DNA from: Lachnospiraceae bacterium
GTDB lineage: Bacteria > Bacillota > Clostridia > Lachnospirales > Lachnospiraceae
Direction: 5' to 3'
NCBI GenBank assembly: GCA_017437205.1
Contig: JAFSBP010000227.1
Span: 1 to 5,772, forward strand
DNA: 5,772 nt
Position 1 is the first letter of the stretch. The number at the start of each line of letters is the position of its first letter. This document shows positions 1 through 5,772 of the stretch, one piece after another. Both the position numbers and the translations under genes were made by a program. The notes beneath the pieces were generated by a model. The model had not been told where the DNA came from and searched no databases. It was given only the letters and a program-made list of their open reading frames with translations.

Positions 1-1176
1 ATCGATGGCCACAATATTCACATCGCAGTTGCCTTCCTTGATCGGTTTCATCATGCCCTTCCCCACAATATGGTTAGGCAGACAGCCAAATGGCTGCGTG
101 CAGACAATCCCCTGCGCACCATCATCGGCCAGTTCAAGCATCTCTGCAGTGAGCAGCCATCCCTCACCCATCTTCACGCCTAGACCGATATACTCTGCAG
201 CGCGTTTTCTGGAATGCTCAAAATCTACGGATGAACTAAACGTTCCTTCCTTACGGATTGCATCATTCAAAACTCTCCTGTTTTTCAGCAAAAACTGATA
301 GGCAAGCCGGTAGATTCCAACTGTTCTTTTCCCTCTGCCATAAAGTTTATAGTCCTCAATGGCATTATACGCGGTATAGAGACAAAAATCAAGGAATCCC
401 GGCATAATTACTTCTGCCCCCTCAGAAACCAGAAAATCATCCAGATGATTGTTTCCCAGCGGAGAAAACTTCACAAAAATCTCTCCTACGATACCAACCT
501 TTACCTTCTTCTTTGTCCTATCCATAGGGATAGCAGCAAAGTCCCGAACCATCTCCCTATAATAGGTTTTCATTTTCAGATAGCTGCCCAGCAGTCCACC
601 GCCTTTTTCCATTTCCCTGGTCAGTCGGTCTGTCCACCGCTTTGCCAGTGCATCGGTATCTCCGAAATTCATCTCATAGGGACGGCACTGATTGCGAAGC
701 TGCATCAGCAGATCTCCGTAAAGCACCGCCAGCAAAAGTCTTAGCAGCAAAGGTGCGGACAGCTGAAAGGCTGATTCCTTTTCCATACCTGATATATTAA
801 AGGAGACCACCGGAATGTACTCGTATCCGGCCTTTTTCAACGCCTTTCTCAGCAGAAAAATATAATTTGATGCTCGACATCCGCCACCCGTCTGCGTCAT
901 CAATAGTGCGATTTTGTGGGGATCGTACTTTCCGCTCTCAATCGCATCAATCAGCTGACCAATTACTAAGATTGCCGGATAACAGGTGTCATTATGTACA
1001 TATTTCAGCCCAAGCTCAGCCAGCCGCTTTCCGTAATTGTCCATAACCTCAATATTATAGCCAAACTGCCTCATAATCGGTACCATCATCTGAAAATGCA
1101 TGGGCAGCATATTGGGGACGAGGATCGTGTACCGCTCCCGCTTCATCTCTTCAGTGTAAATTGCATAGTCAGCCAT
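1..1176 (-). CDS. 2-hydroxyacyl-CoA dehydratase-like (COG3581/HgdB-type) protein, 3' end outside window
   Basis: The frame is open from an ATG at 1176-1174 to the left edge, giving 392 residues with no stop, so the C-terminus is missing. The translation begins MADYAIYTEEMKRERYTILV. Conserved-looking Cys motifs follow: NDTCYPA (Cys65), TGGGCRASNY (Cys100), NQCRPYEMN (Cys164), FLDFCLY (Cys265) and CTQPFGCLPNHI (Cys359, Cys365). These match my memory of COG3581, the HgdB-like module that usually forms the C-terminal third of large activase/DUF2229 proteins. The family resembles the Fe-S subunits of 2-hydroxyacyl-CoA dehydratases and double-cubane-cluster proteins, which accept electrons from an ATP-dependent activase. 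The real substrate is unknown. The start is well supported: a GGAGG lies 5 nt upstream, and the ATG overlaps the upstream stop as TGATG, so translation is probably coupled. A soluble cytoplasmic protein is likely, with no signal peptide or obvious membrane segment. The family call is fairly sure; a catalytic role is inference. Confidence 0.88.
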   Translation of the reverse strand, partial: MADYAIYTEEMKRERYTILVPNMLPMHFQMMVPIMRQFGYNIEVMDNYGKRLAELGLKYVHNDTCYPAILVIGQLIDAIESGKYDPHKIALLMTQTGGGCRASNYIFLLRKALKKAGYEYIPVVSFNISGMEKESAFQLSAPLLLRLLLAVLYGDLLMQLRNQCRPYEMNFGDTDALAKRWTDRLTREMEKGGGLLGSYLKMKTYYREMVRDFAAIPMDRTKKKVKVGIVGEIFVKFSPLGNNHLDDFLVSEGAEVIMPGFLDFCLYTAYNAIEDYKLYGRGKRTVGIYRLAYQFLLKNRRVLNDAIRKEGTFSSSVDFEHSRKRAAEYIGLGVKMGEGWLLTAEMLELADDGAQGIVCTQPFGCLPNHIVGKGMMKPIKEGNCDVNIVAID

Positions 1177-4100
1177 CAGTTCCTCCCCCTCTCTTCCAGT
1201 GCACCAATAAGGCTTCTCAGGCGAATCTTCACTGCACCCAGATTAGTTATCTCATCAATTTTGATCTGTGTATACAGTTTTCCGTGGTTTTCCAAAATAT
1301 CACGCACTTCATCAGTGGTAATGGCATCAAGACCACAGCCAAAGCTCACCAACTGAACCAACTCACAGTCATCATGGCAGGATACATATTCCGCTGCCCG
1401 GTAGAGTCTTGCGTGGTAAGTCCACTGGTTCAGGACAGAAACCTCCGGGGATTCTGCCAAATCGCTGACACTGTCCTCACTGACCACTACAAAGCCCAGT
1501 GTACCCGCCAACTTATGTATTCCGTGACCAACCTCCGCGTCCACATGATAAGGTCGGCCGCAGAGCACCATAATTCGTTTTTTGTGTTGTCTCGCATATT
1601 CCATTGCCCGCTTGCCTTCATCACGGATATCCCTCATCCATGCCTGATAAGCCTCCATACCGGCAGCGACCGCTGCCCTAACTTCCCTACGCGGAATACG
1701 TACAAAGGCTTCCGAGAGATATTTTGTCAGCTCTCTGGTCAGTTCTTTCTCATCGTTGATATTCAGATAGGGATAAAGAAATTTCGTCTCTTTCAATGAT
1801 TCTACATTGCTCTTAAGTAATTCCGGATAATAAGCTACTACGGGGCAATTATAGTGGTTCGATCCAGTGTGTTCATTCATATTGTAGGTCAGGCAAGGGT
1901 AAAAAATCGCATCAACTCCCTGCTCAACCAACATTTCGACATGACCGTGCATCAGCTTTGCCGGATAGCAGGCCGTGTCGGAAGGGATGGTGTATTGGCC
2001 TTTCTCATAGACTGCCTTGCCGGAATTGCCGGAAAATACTACCTTGAAGCCAAGTTTTTGAAACAGTGCATCCCACAGCGGAGCAAGCTCATAAATCCCC
2101 AGTGCCATCGGAATACCGATGGTCCCCCGCTTCGCCTCGCCACCGCCAAGCGCAAGTAATTTATCTAATTTATACTGATGAAGATCAGGCAGTTCTTCTG
2201 CCGCTACCGTCTTTCCAAGGCCTTTCTCACACTGATTTCCGGAAATAAACCGTCCCCCGCCCTCAAAGGTATTAATCGTCAAATGACAGTGATTGGTACA
2301 GCCGTTACAGTTCACCGACTTCGCCTTGTGGGTGAATTCGGCGAGTCGTTCCGGCGAGATCAGGCGGGTGTTTAATTCAACGGACTCACGCTCTTCTCCC
2401 TTTGTAGCAAGCCTCCTTAACTCTCCCGCACGCTCCATCCGCTCCTTCGCGTGGAGAGCTGCGCCGTAAGCACCCATCAAACCTGCAATCGAGGGCCGGA
2501 TTACATTTCGCCCAAGCTCCAATTCAAAACTTCTGAGTACGGCATCATTGTAAAAGGTTCCGCCTTGAACCACGATTTCCTTTCCCAGCTCATCCGGACT
2601 AGCTGCACGAATCACCTTATAAATCGCATTTTTGACCACACTCATGGACAGTCCGCCGGAGATATCCGTAACGTCAGCGCCATCCTTCTGTGCCTGCTTC
2701 ACTGCAGAGTTCATAAATACAGTGCAGCGGGAGCCCAAATCAACCGGCGCCATCGCTTTTAAGCCCAGCTTCGCAAACTCCTCCACCGTGTATCCCATGG
2801 ACTTTGCAAAAGTTTCGAGGAAAGAACCGCACCCTGATGAACAGGCCTCATTCAGCATAATGCTGTCAATCGAGTGGTTGCGTACCTTAAAACACTTGAT
2901 ATCCTGACCACCGATATCCAAAATAAAGTCCACATTGGGATTGAAATGCTTTGCCGCATTATAATGAGCCATGGTCTCAACCAAACCGAAATCAACTCCG
3001 AATGCATGAACGATTAACTCCTCACCGTAACCGGTCACTGCACTTCCCGCAATCGTGATCCGATTGCCCAGCATACCATATATCTTTTCCAGCTGACCTC
3101 TGACGATCTCCACCGGATTACCTTTGTTAGAGTCGTAGTAAGAATACAGTATCTTGTCGTCTTCACTCATCAGCACAAGCTTGGTTGTTGTACTGCCACA
3201 GTCAATACCCAAATAGGCATTGCCCGTATAATTCTCAATAGGATATTCCTCCACCGTCGCTTTTTTGTGGCGCTCCACAAATTCCTGATATTCTGCATTG
3301 TCTGAAAATAATGGCCTGGAATGTACCGTCTCCGAACCCGTCGCTTGATTGGCTGCTTCAAGGCGTTCCTCCAGTTCTTCGTAGGTAAAGGTCTCTGTCT
3401 GCTTTGCCGCATAAATACAAGCACCCATGGCCACCGCAAGCCTTCCGTACTCCGGGAAAATCGCATGCTCCGCATCTAAATGCAAGGTCTTGACAAACCG
3501 ATCTCTCAAACCATGACAATAAAAATTCGGTCCACCGAGAAACATGACTGTTCCCTCAATTTTTCGTCCCTGCGCCAGTCCTGCGATCGTCTGATTCACT
3601 ACCGCCTGATAGATGCTGGCCGCAATATCCTCCTTGCGGGCACCCTGATTTAATAGTGGCTGGATGTCCGTCTTCGCAAATACTCCACAACGGGAAGCAA
3701 TCGGATAAATCCGCTCATAATTTCGACTGAGTTCATCTAATTCACCGGCAGTGATCCCCAGCAGTGTCGCCATCTGGTCAATAAATGCTCCTGTACCTCC
3801 CGCACAGGAACCATTCATCCGCTCATCGATCCCACCATCAAAGAAAATCACCTTGGCATCCTCACCGCCAAGCTCAATCACACAGTTTGTTTCAGGTGCG
3901 TAACACTTCACAGTTTCCGCGGTAGCATACACCTCTTGTACAAAAGGAAAACCGGCCGCCTTGGCAACACCCAAACCAGCCGAACCCGAAATCGCAATTT
4001 TAGCCGGGCTGGCACCAATCTGCTCCTTCACCCGGCGTATTAACTCCAATGCTTTCTGACGCACCATGGAACAATGGCGCTCGTAACTCTCATAGAGGGT

Positions 4101-4190
4101 AGCTTCCCCCCGCTTCACTACAATCTTTGCGGTAATCGATCCCACATCGATACCGATACATACCGGCTCATTCATCTTATCCGCTGTCAT
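1176..4190 (-). CDS. Tandem acyl-CoA dehydratase activase with DUF2229 domain
   Basis: This 1004-residue protein has two ASKHA-type activase modules in a row. Module 1 (about 10-265) shows GIDVGSITAK (13-22), SGSAG (68-72), ELGGEDAK (106-113), NGSCAGGTGAFID (Cys129) and SRCGVFAKTD (Cys168). Module 2 (about 325-585) shows GIDCGSTTTK (328-337), GSAVTGYGE, DIGGQDIK (425-432), NEACSSGCGSFLE (Cys450, Cys454) and SRCTVFMNS (Cys489). In HgdC-type activators the two equivalent cysteines bind a [4Fe-4S] cluster at a dimer interface, and ATP hydrolysis drives electron transfer to the dehydratase. A Cys cluster follows (C628, C631, C635, C654). Then comes a DUF2229/COG3580 region (about 690-1000) with IPSDTACYPAKL, CGRPYHVD and SFGCGLDAITTDE. 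The start ATG has GGAG 8 nt upstream. An internal Met6 is possible but has a weaker site. The homologous single polypeptide normally continues into the module encoded by the next gene. The electron-activase role is inferred from the family; the substrate is unknown. Confidence 0.93.
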   Translation of the reverse strand: MTADKMNEPVCIGIDVGSITAKIVVKRGEATLYESYERHCSMVRQKALELIRRVKEQIGASPAKIAISGSAGLGVAKAAGFPFVQEVYATAETVKCYAPETNCVIELGGEDAKVIFFDGGIDERMNGSCAGGTGAFIDQMATLLGITAGELDELSRNYERIYPIASRCGVFAKTDIQPLLNQGARKEDIAASIYQAVVNQTIAGLAQGRKIEGTVMFLGGPNFYCHGLRDRFVKTLHLDAEHAIFPEYGRLAVAMGACIYAAKQTETFTYEELEERLEAANQATGSETVHSRPLFSDNAEYQEFVERHKKATVEEYPIENYTGNAYLGIDCGSTTTKLVLMSEDDKILYSYYDSNKGNPVEIVRGQLEKIYGMLGNRITIAGSAVTGYGEELIVHAFGVDFGLVETMAHYNAAKHFNPNVDFILDIGGQDIKCFKVRNHSIDSIMLNEACSSGCGSFLETFAKSMGYTVEEFAKLGLKAMAPVDLGSRCTVFMNSAVKQAQKDGADVTDISGGLSMSVVKNAIYKVIRAASPDELGKEIVVQGGTFYNDAVLRSFELELGRNVIRPSIAGLMGAYGAALHAKERMERAGELRRLATKGEERESVELNTRLISPERLAEFTHKAKSVNCNGCTNHCHLTINTFEGGGRFISGNQCEKGLGKTVAAEELPDLHQYKLDKLLALGGGEAKRGTIGIPMALGIYELAPLWDALFQKLGFKVVFSGNSGKAVYEKGQYTIPSDTACYPAKLMHGHVEMLVEQGVDAIFYPCLTYNMNEHTGSNHYNCPVVAYYPELLKSNVESLKETKFLYPYLNINDEKELTRELTKYLSEAFVRIPRREVRAAVAAGMEAYQAWMRDIRDEGKRAMEYARQHKKRIMVLCGRPYHVDAEVGHGIHKLAGTLGFVVVSEDSVSDLAESPEVSVLNQWTYHARLYRAAEYVSCHDDCELVQLVSFGCGLDAITTDEVRDILENHGKLYTQIKIDEITNLGAVKIRLRSLIGALEERGRN
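1182..1189 (-). promoter_or_regulatory. Strong Shine-Dalgarno inside the end of the activase gene
   Basis: On the minus strand this reads GGGGGAGG, followed by AACTG and then the ATG of the COG3581-like gene. The GGAGG core is 5 nt from the start codon. It lies within the last codons of the activase gene, whose TGA overlaps the ATG by one base. This supports independent or re-initiated translation of the downstream gene rather than a simple disrupted fusion. Confidence 0.75.
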
Positions 4191-4237
4191 ACTTCCTTCT
4201 CCGTCTGTAAAATGCTTAAAATATTTGTACTAATTGT

Positions 4238-4266
4238 AGTTTACGCTTCTCTCCTCCAAAAATCAA
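4238..4266 (-). promoter_or_regulatory. Possible sigma-A-type promoter for the activase operon
   Basis: The 133-bp gap between the DUF2284 gene and the activase gene is AT-rich. On the minus strand it contains TTGATT (4266-4261), a 17-nt spacer and TAAACT (4243-4238), each matching four of six consensus bases. The -10 would lie about 48 nt upstream of the activase ATG. A TACAAT just downstream is a better -10 but has no good -35. No clear intrinsic terminator was found in the gap, so read-through from the upstream genes is equally possible. Weak evidence. Confidence 0.33.
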
Positions 4267-4323
4267 TTTCAGTGGTGTGAACATTTTCTTAAAAAAGTAT
4301 TAAACGGCGAACCACATTTCTCT

Positions 4324-4872
4324 TTAACGCACCGCGATCACCGAAAACCAAGTGATCACCCCGCACTCCTGCAGATAAGGAATCCCGATTTGCTCTGCTA
4401 GCTCCGTCACCATGATGCCATAGCTCTCCACGCAGGGGTACTGTACCTCCGGGCAGCGACAGGGGGCATCCGGATAGGTGCAATACTTACACTGAATGCA
4501 GGATTCGGTCGACAGGGTAAGTGTCTCACAACCCGCCTCCTGAAAAATTTTCGTGATCTGTCTGGTAATTTCTTCGTGTCCTTTTCTGCTCTCCAGCATC
4601 AGACTCATGTTGTCCATGCTCTCCACCTCGCTCAGTGAGGCGAACACAAAAATTTCATCGTAGCCGTTGATACGGGCTTCACACTCTGCCACAGTACCTA
4701 CCGCCGGCGGGCAAGACCAGCTTTTCCCGTACTGTGGGCATTCTGTCTCACAAATGTAGCGAACACGCTCGGAAAAGGCTACTTCTGTTGTTGGAAGGTA
4801 ACCGTAGCCAAACAAGGGAAACTGTGCTAATTGTTCTTCTATTCTGTCTTTTTGTTCTTGCGTCAATTTCAT
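4324..4872 (-). CDS. DUF2284 cysteine-rich putative metal/Fe-S-binding protein
   Basis: This 182-residue protein has the pattern I recall for DUF2284 (predicted metal-binding proteins). It contains an N-terminal ICETECPQYGKSWSCPP (Cys41, Cys45, Cys54) and a second cluster CIQCKYCTYPDAPCRCP (Cys125, 128, 131, 138, 140) followed by Cys147. The second group resembles a ferredoxin-like Fe-S ligand set. There are twelve cysteines in all, including Cys170 near the C-terminus, which fits a reducing, anaerobic cytoplasm. The biochemical role of the family is not established to my knowledge, and no catalytic activity can be assigned. The ATG is preceded by AGAGGA at suitable spacing (GAGG about 7 nt upstream). 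The gene starts 34 bp after the fRMsr gene in the same direction, so the two are probably co-transcribed. It is followed by 133 bp and then the activase gene, making a run of redox/Fe-S genes. No signal peptide or transmembrane helix is apparent. Confidence 0.85.
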   Translation of the reverse strand: MKLTQEQKDRIEEQLAQFPLFGYGYLPTTEVAFSERVRYICETECPQYGKSWSCPPAVGTVAECEARINGYDEIFVFASLSEVESMDNMSLMLESRKGHEEITRQITKIFQEAGCETLTLSTESCIQCKYCTYPDAPCRCPEVQYPCVESYGIMVTELAEQIGIPYLQECGVITWFSVIAVR

Positions 4873-4906
4873 ATCTATTCCTCTTTTACCGGTTAAACTC
4901 TGCAGA

Positions 4907-5392
4907 TCAACTAATTCTCTCCAAAAGCTTCACTACTTCTTCCAGTCCCTCTCTGTCTTCCTCGCTAAAGTACGCAGGTAAAACACTGTCCATATCCAGC
5001 ACTCCCCAGATTTCACCTTTCGCATTCTTAAGCGGAATCACAATCTCTGAACGGCTGCTGCAATCACAGGCGATATGTCCCGGAAAGCAGGAAACTTCCT
5101 CCACAACCTGAGCTTTTTCTTCTTTCCATGCGGTTCCACATACACCCTTTCCGTAGCCGATGCGACTCACCGCAGGTTTTCCCTGAAAAGGTCCAACCAC
5201 CAGCTCGTCACCGGACACTAGATAAAAACCCACCCAGTTTGCGTCCGGAAATGCCTGCGCAATCACCGCGGATGCGTTGGAAAGTACTGCCGTGCGGTCG
5301 GTCTCTCCGTCGGTGTAGAGAGCAAGCTGCTGTTTCAGTAAATCATAAAATGCTTTTGTCTCGGTGGGGTAAGTTATTTCCGTATAGCTCAT
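4907..5392 (-). CDS. msrC: Free methionine-(R)-sulfoxide reductase, GAF fold
   Basis: The 161-residue product is a single GAF domain of the fRMsr (YebR/MsrC) family, which reduces free L-methionine-(R)-S-oxide to methionine in the cytosol, usually with thioredoxin as reductant. Recognised signatures are NWVGFYL (about 52-58), VGPFQGKPA (66-74), GKGVCGTAW (Cys85), CFPGHIACD (Cys102, Cys109) and SEIVIPL. The three family cysteines (Cys84, 94 and 118 in the E. coli protein) are spaced 10 and 24 residues apart. Here those positions are Val75, Cys85 and Cys109, so the first is missing. Extra cysteines occur at 102 and 111. I chose the ATG at 5392-5390 (MSYTEITYPT) because AAGGA lies 9 nt upstream. 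A TTG two codons earlier (5398) would be only 3 nt from it. The gene is followed closely by the DUF2284 gene, probably in one operon. Length is normal for the family. Confidence 0.92.
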   Translation of the reverse strand: MSYTEITYPTETKAFYDLLKQQLALYTDGETDRTAVLSNASAVIAQAFPDANWVGFYLVSGDELVVGPFQGKPAVSRIGYGKGVCGTAWKEEKAQVVEEVSCFPGHIACDCSSRSEIVIPLKNAKGEIWGVLDMDSVLPAYFSEEDREGLEEVVKLLERIS

Positions 5393-5406
5393 AATCAAAT
5401 TTCCTT

Positions 5407-5598
5407 TCAGAAAGAGCCGTGCAAAAAATCCACACGGCTATGTCTATTAACAATAATATGAATATTTTTTATCCAAACCTTTGTCGCGTTTGATAAAGGG
5501 GCTCCCTCTGATATATGCACATGAATCGGCTCTAACGGATCGTTTTCATTTGACCAGAAATACACCCAATATGATCCTATTCTAAAAACCCGAGGCAT
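5407..5598 (-). pseudogene. DUF4160-family gene, apparently truncated at its 3' end
   Basis: The 63-residue product starts MPRVFRIGSYWVYFWSNEN and continues through EPIHVHIS and ATKVWI, which matches the N-terminal half of DUF4160 proteins as I remember them. Those are usually about 80-95 residues, ending in a helical segment with a Trp/FG-type C-terminus. Here, after KVWI, the sequence changes to an unrelated tail (KNIHIIVNRHSRVDFLHGSF) and stops. The tail is AT-rich and its last part is encoded by a hairpin, so it looks like non-coding DNA read through after loss of the true 3' end. The ATG at 5598 has AAGGGGG 8 nt upstream; an earlier TTG (5622) is unlikely. The start overlaps the preceding gene by 17 bp, as in coupled pairs. 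DUF4160 genes often occur as small paired genes, sometimes described as toxin-antitoxin-like, but the function is unproven. A shortened functional protein cannot be excluded. Confidence 0.6.
5415..5439 (-). other. 7-bp inverted repeat (hairpin) upstream of fRMsr
   Basis: AGCCGTG (5415-5421) and CACGGCT (5433-5439) form a perfect 7-bp stem with an 11-nt loop. On the minus strand the loop contains TTTTTT, and the sequence after the stem is CTTTCTG, so there is no proper U-tract. It overlaps the last codons of the DUF4160 remnant and ends about 9 nt before the fRMsr Shine-Dalgarno. It could be a weak or decayed terminator, or an RNA structure affecting fRMsr expression. Confidence 0.45.
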
Positions 5599-5772
5599 TA
5601 TCAAAGCCCCCTTCCTGTGCAAACTGCAAAATTAAGTGAGCCGTCGATTCAATGATTTCCTGGAAGCTTGCAATCTCCTGCTCAGAAAACCCTTCCACAT
5701 CTTCCCATTTATACTCTGGAAGATAACACGTGGAATGATGAAAACAATCTTTTTCATCGGGTCTTTCCAAAT
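5582..5772 (-). CDS. Unrecognised protein, C-terminal 62 residues only
   Basis: The frame is open from the right edge to a TAG at 5584-5582, and there is no in-frame ATG, so the gene almost certainly starts outside the window. The visible part is acidic and likely helical. It includes HSTCYLPEYKWEDVEG (two Cys/His-bearing positions near its start), then SEQEIASFQEIIESTAHLI and the ending QEGGFDNASGF. I do not recognise the family. The last 17 bp overlap the start of the DUF4160 gene, whose Shine-Dalgarno lies within this frame. This supports it being real and translationally coupled to DUF4160, perhaps as the partner gene of a small pair. It does not resemble the usual DUF2442 partner of DUF4160. 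Confidence 0.5.
   Translation of the reverse strand, partial: LERPDEKDCFHHSTCYLPEYKWEDVEGFSEQEIASFQEIIESTAHLILQFAQEGGFDNASGF

Noticed and set aside
1161..1799. Plus-strand 212-codon open frame opposite the activase gene
   Set aside because: It lies entirely antisense to a strongly supported gene. Its product has no recognisable domain or gene-like composition, and I could not support it as a gene.
3170..3475. Minus-strand 101-codon frame inside the activase gene
   Set aside because: It is an out-of-frame, Arg-rich shadow of the activase coding sequence.
4268..4290. TGTGAACA-like half-site (CRP- or Rex-like operator) in the 133-bp gap
   Set aside because: Only one half is present; no matching inverted half lies at the right spacing.
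4268..4320. Intrinsic terminator after the DUF2284 gene
   Set aside because: There is a T-run on the minus strand, but only about 5 bp of pairing (GTGGT/ACCAC) with a long loop on the wrong side of it, so no valid stem precedes the T-run.
4734..5111. Plus-strand 125-codon open frame with a hydrophobic stretch
   Set aside because: It spans the opposite strand of the DUF2284 and fRMsr genes across their boundary. The apparent membrane segment comes from antisense reading.
1..5772. tRNA, rRNA, CRISPR array, insertion sequence or prophage genes
   Set aside because: No cloverleaf, regularly spaced repeats, transposase motifs or terminal inverted repeats were visible on reading. The left 5.4 kb is almost fully explained by coding genes.

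Overview
The window looks like part of the chromosome of an anaerobic Firmicute, probably a Clostridia/Lachnospiraceae-type gut organism. This rests on medium-to-low GC, strong purine-rich Shine-Dalgarno sequences, and oxygen-sensitive Fe-S protein families typical of strict anaerobes. The assignment is inference from gene content, not from a marker gene. Every credible gene lies on the minus strand, so transcription runs from the right edge to the left edge.

Reading in the direction of transcription: (i) 5582-5772 holds the 3' end of an unrecognised gene that enters from the right. (ii) 5407-5598 is a short DUF4160-type gene overlapping it. It has a convincing N-terminus but seems to have lost its normal C-terminal part. 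A 7-bp hairpin lies over its end. (iii) 4907-5392 is a free methionine-(R)-sulfoxide reductase (fRMsr, GAF fold). It keeps two of the three family cysteines and has Val at the third. (iv) 4324-4872 is a DUF2284 cysteine-rich putative metal/Fe-S protein, 34 bp downstream of fRMsr. (v) After a 133-bp gap with a possible promoter comes the main feature, 1176-4190. This is a 1004-residue protein with two tandem 2-hydroxyacyl-CoA dehydratase activase (BcrAD/BadFG, COG1924-like) modules, a Cys-rich linker and a DUF2229 (COG3580-like) module. (vi) Overlapping its stop codon by one base (TGATG) is a COG3581/HgdB-like gene, 1-1176, whose 3' end runs off the left edge.

Genes (v) and (vi) together correspond to the large (about 1400 residue) activase-dehydratase-like polypeptide that many Clostridia encode as one gene. 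Here it is two translationally coupled genes. The break lies at a run of five Gs, and one extra G would fuse the frames. By analogy with HgdC/HgdAB and the double-cubane-cluster proteins, the pair probably uses ATP hydrolysis to drive low-potential electron transfer to an Fe-S protein. The substrate is unknown and nothing in the window reveals it.

No RNA genes, CRISPR arrays, insertion sequences or phage structural genes were seen. The only poorly understood stretch is the right end, about 5400-5772.
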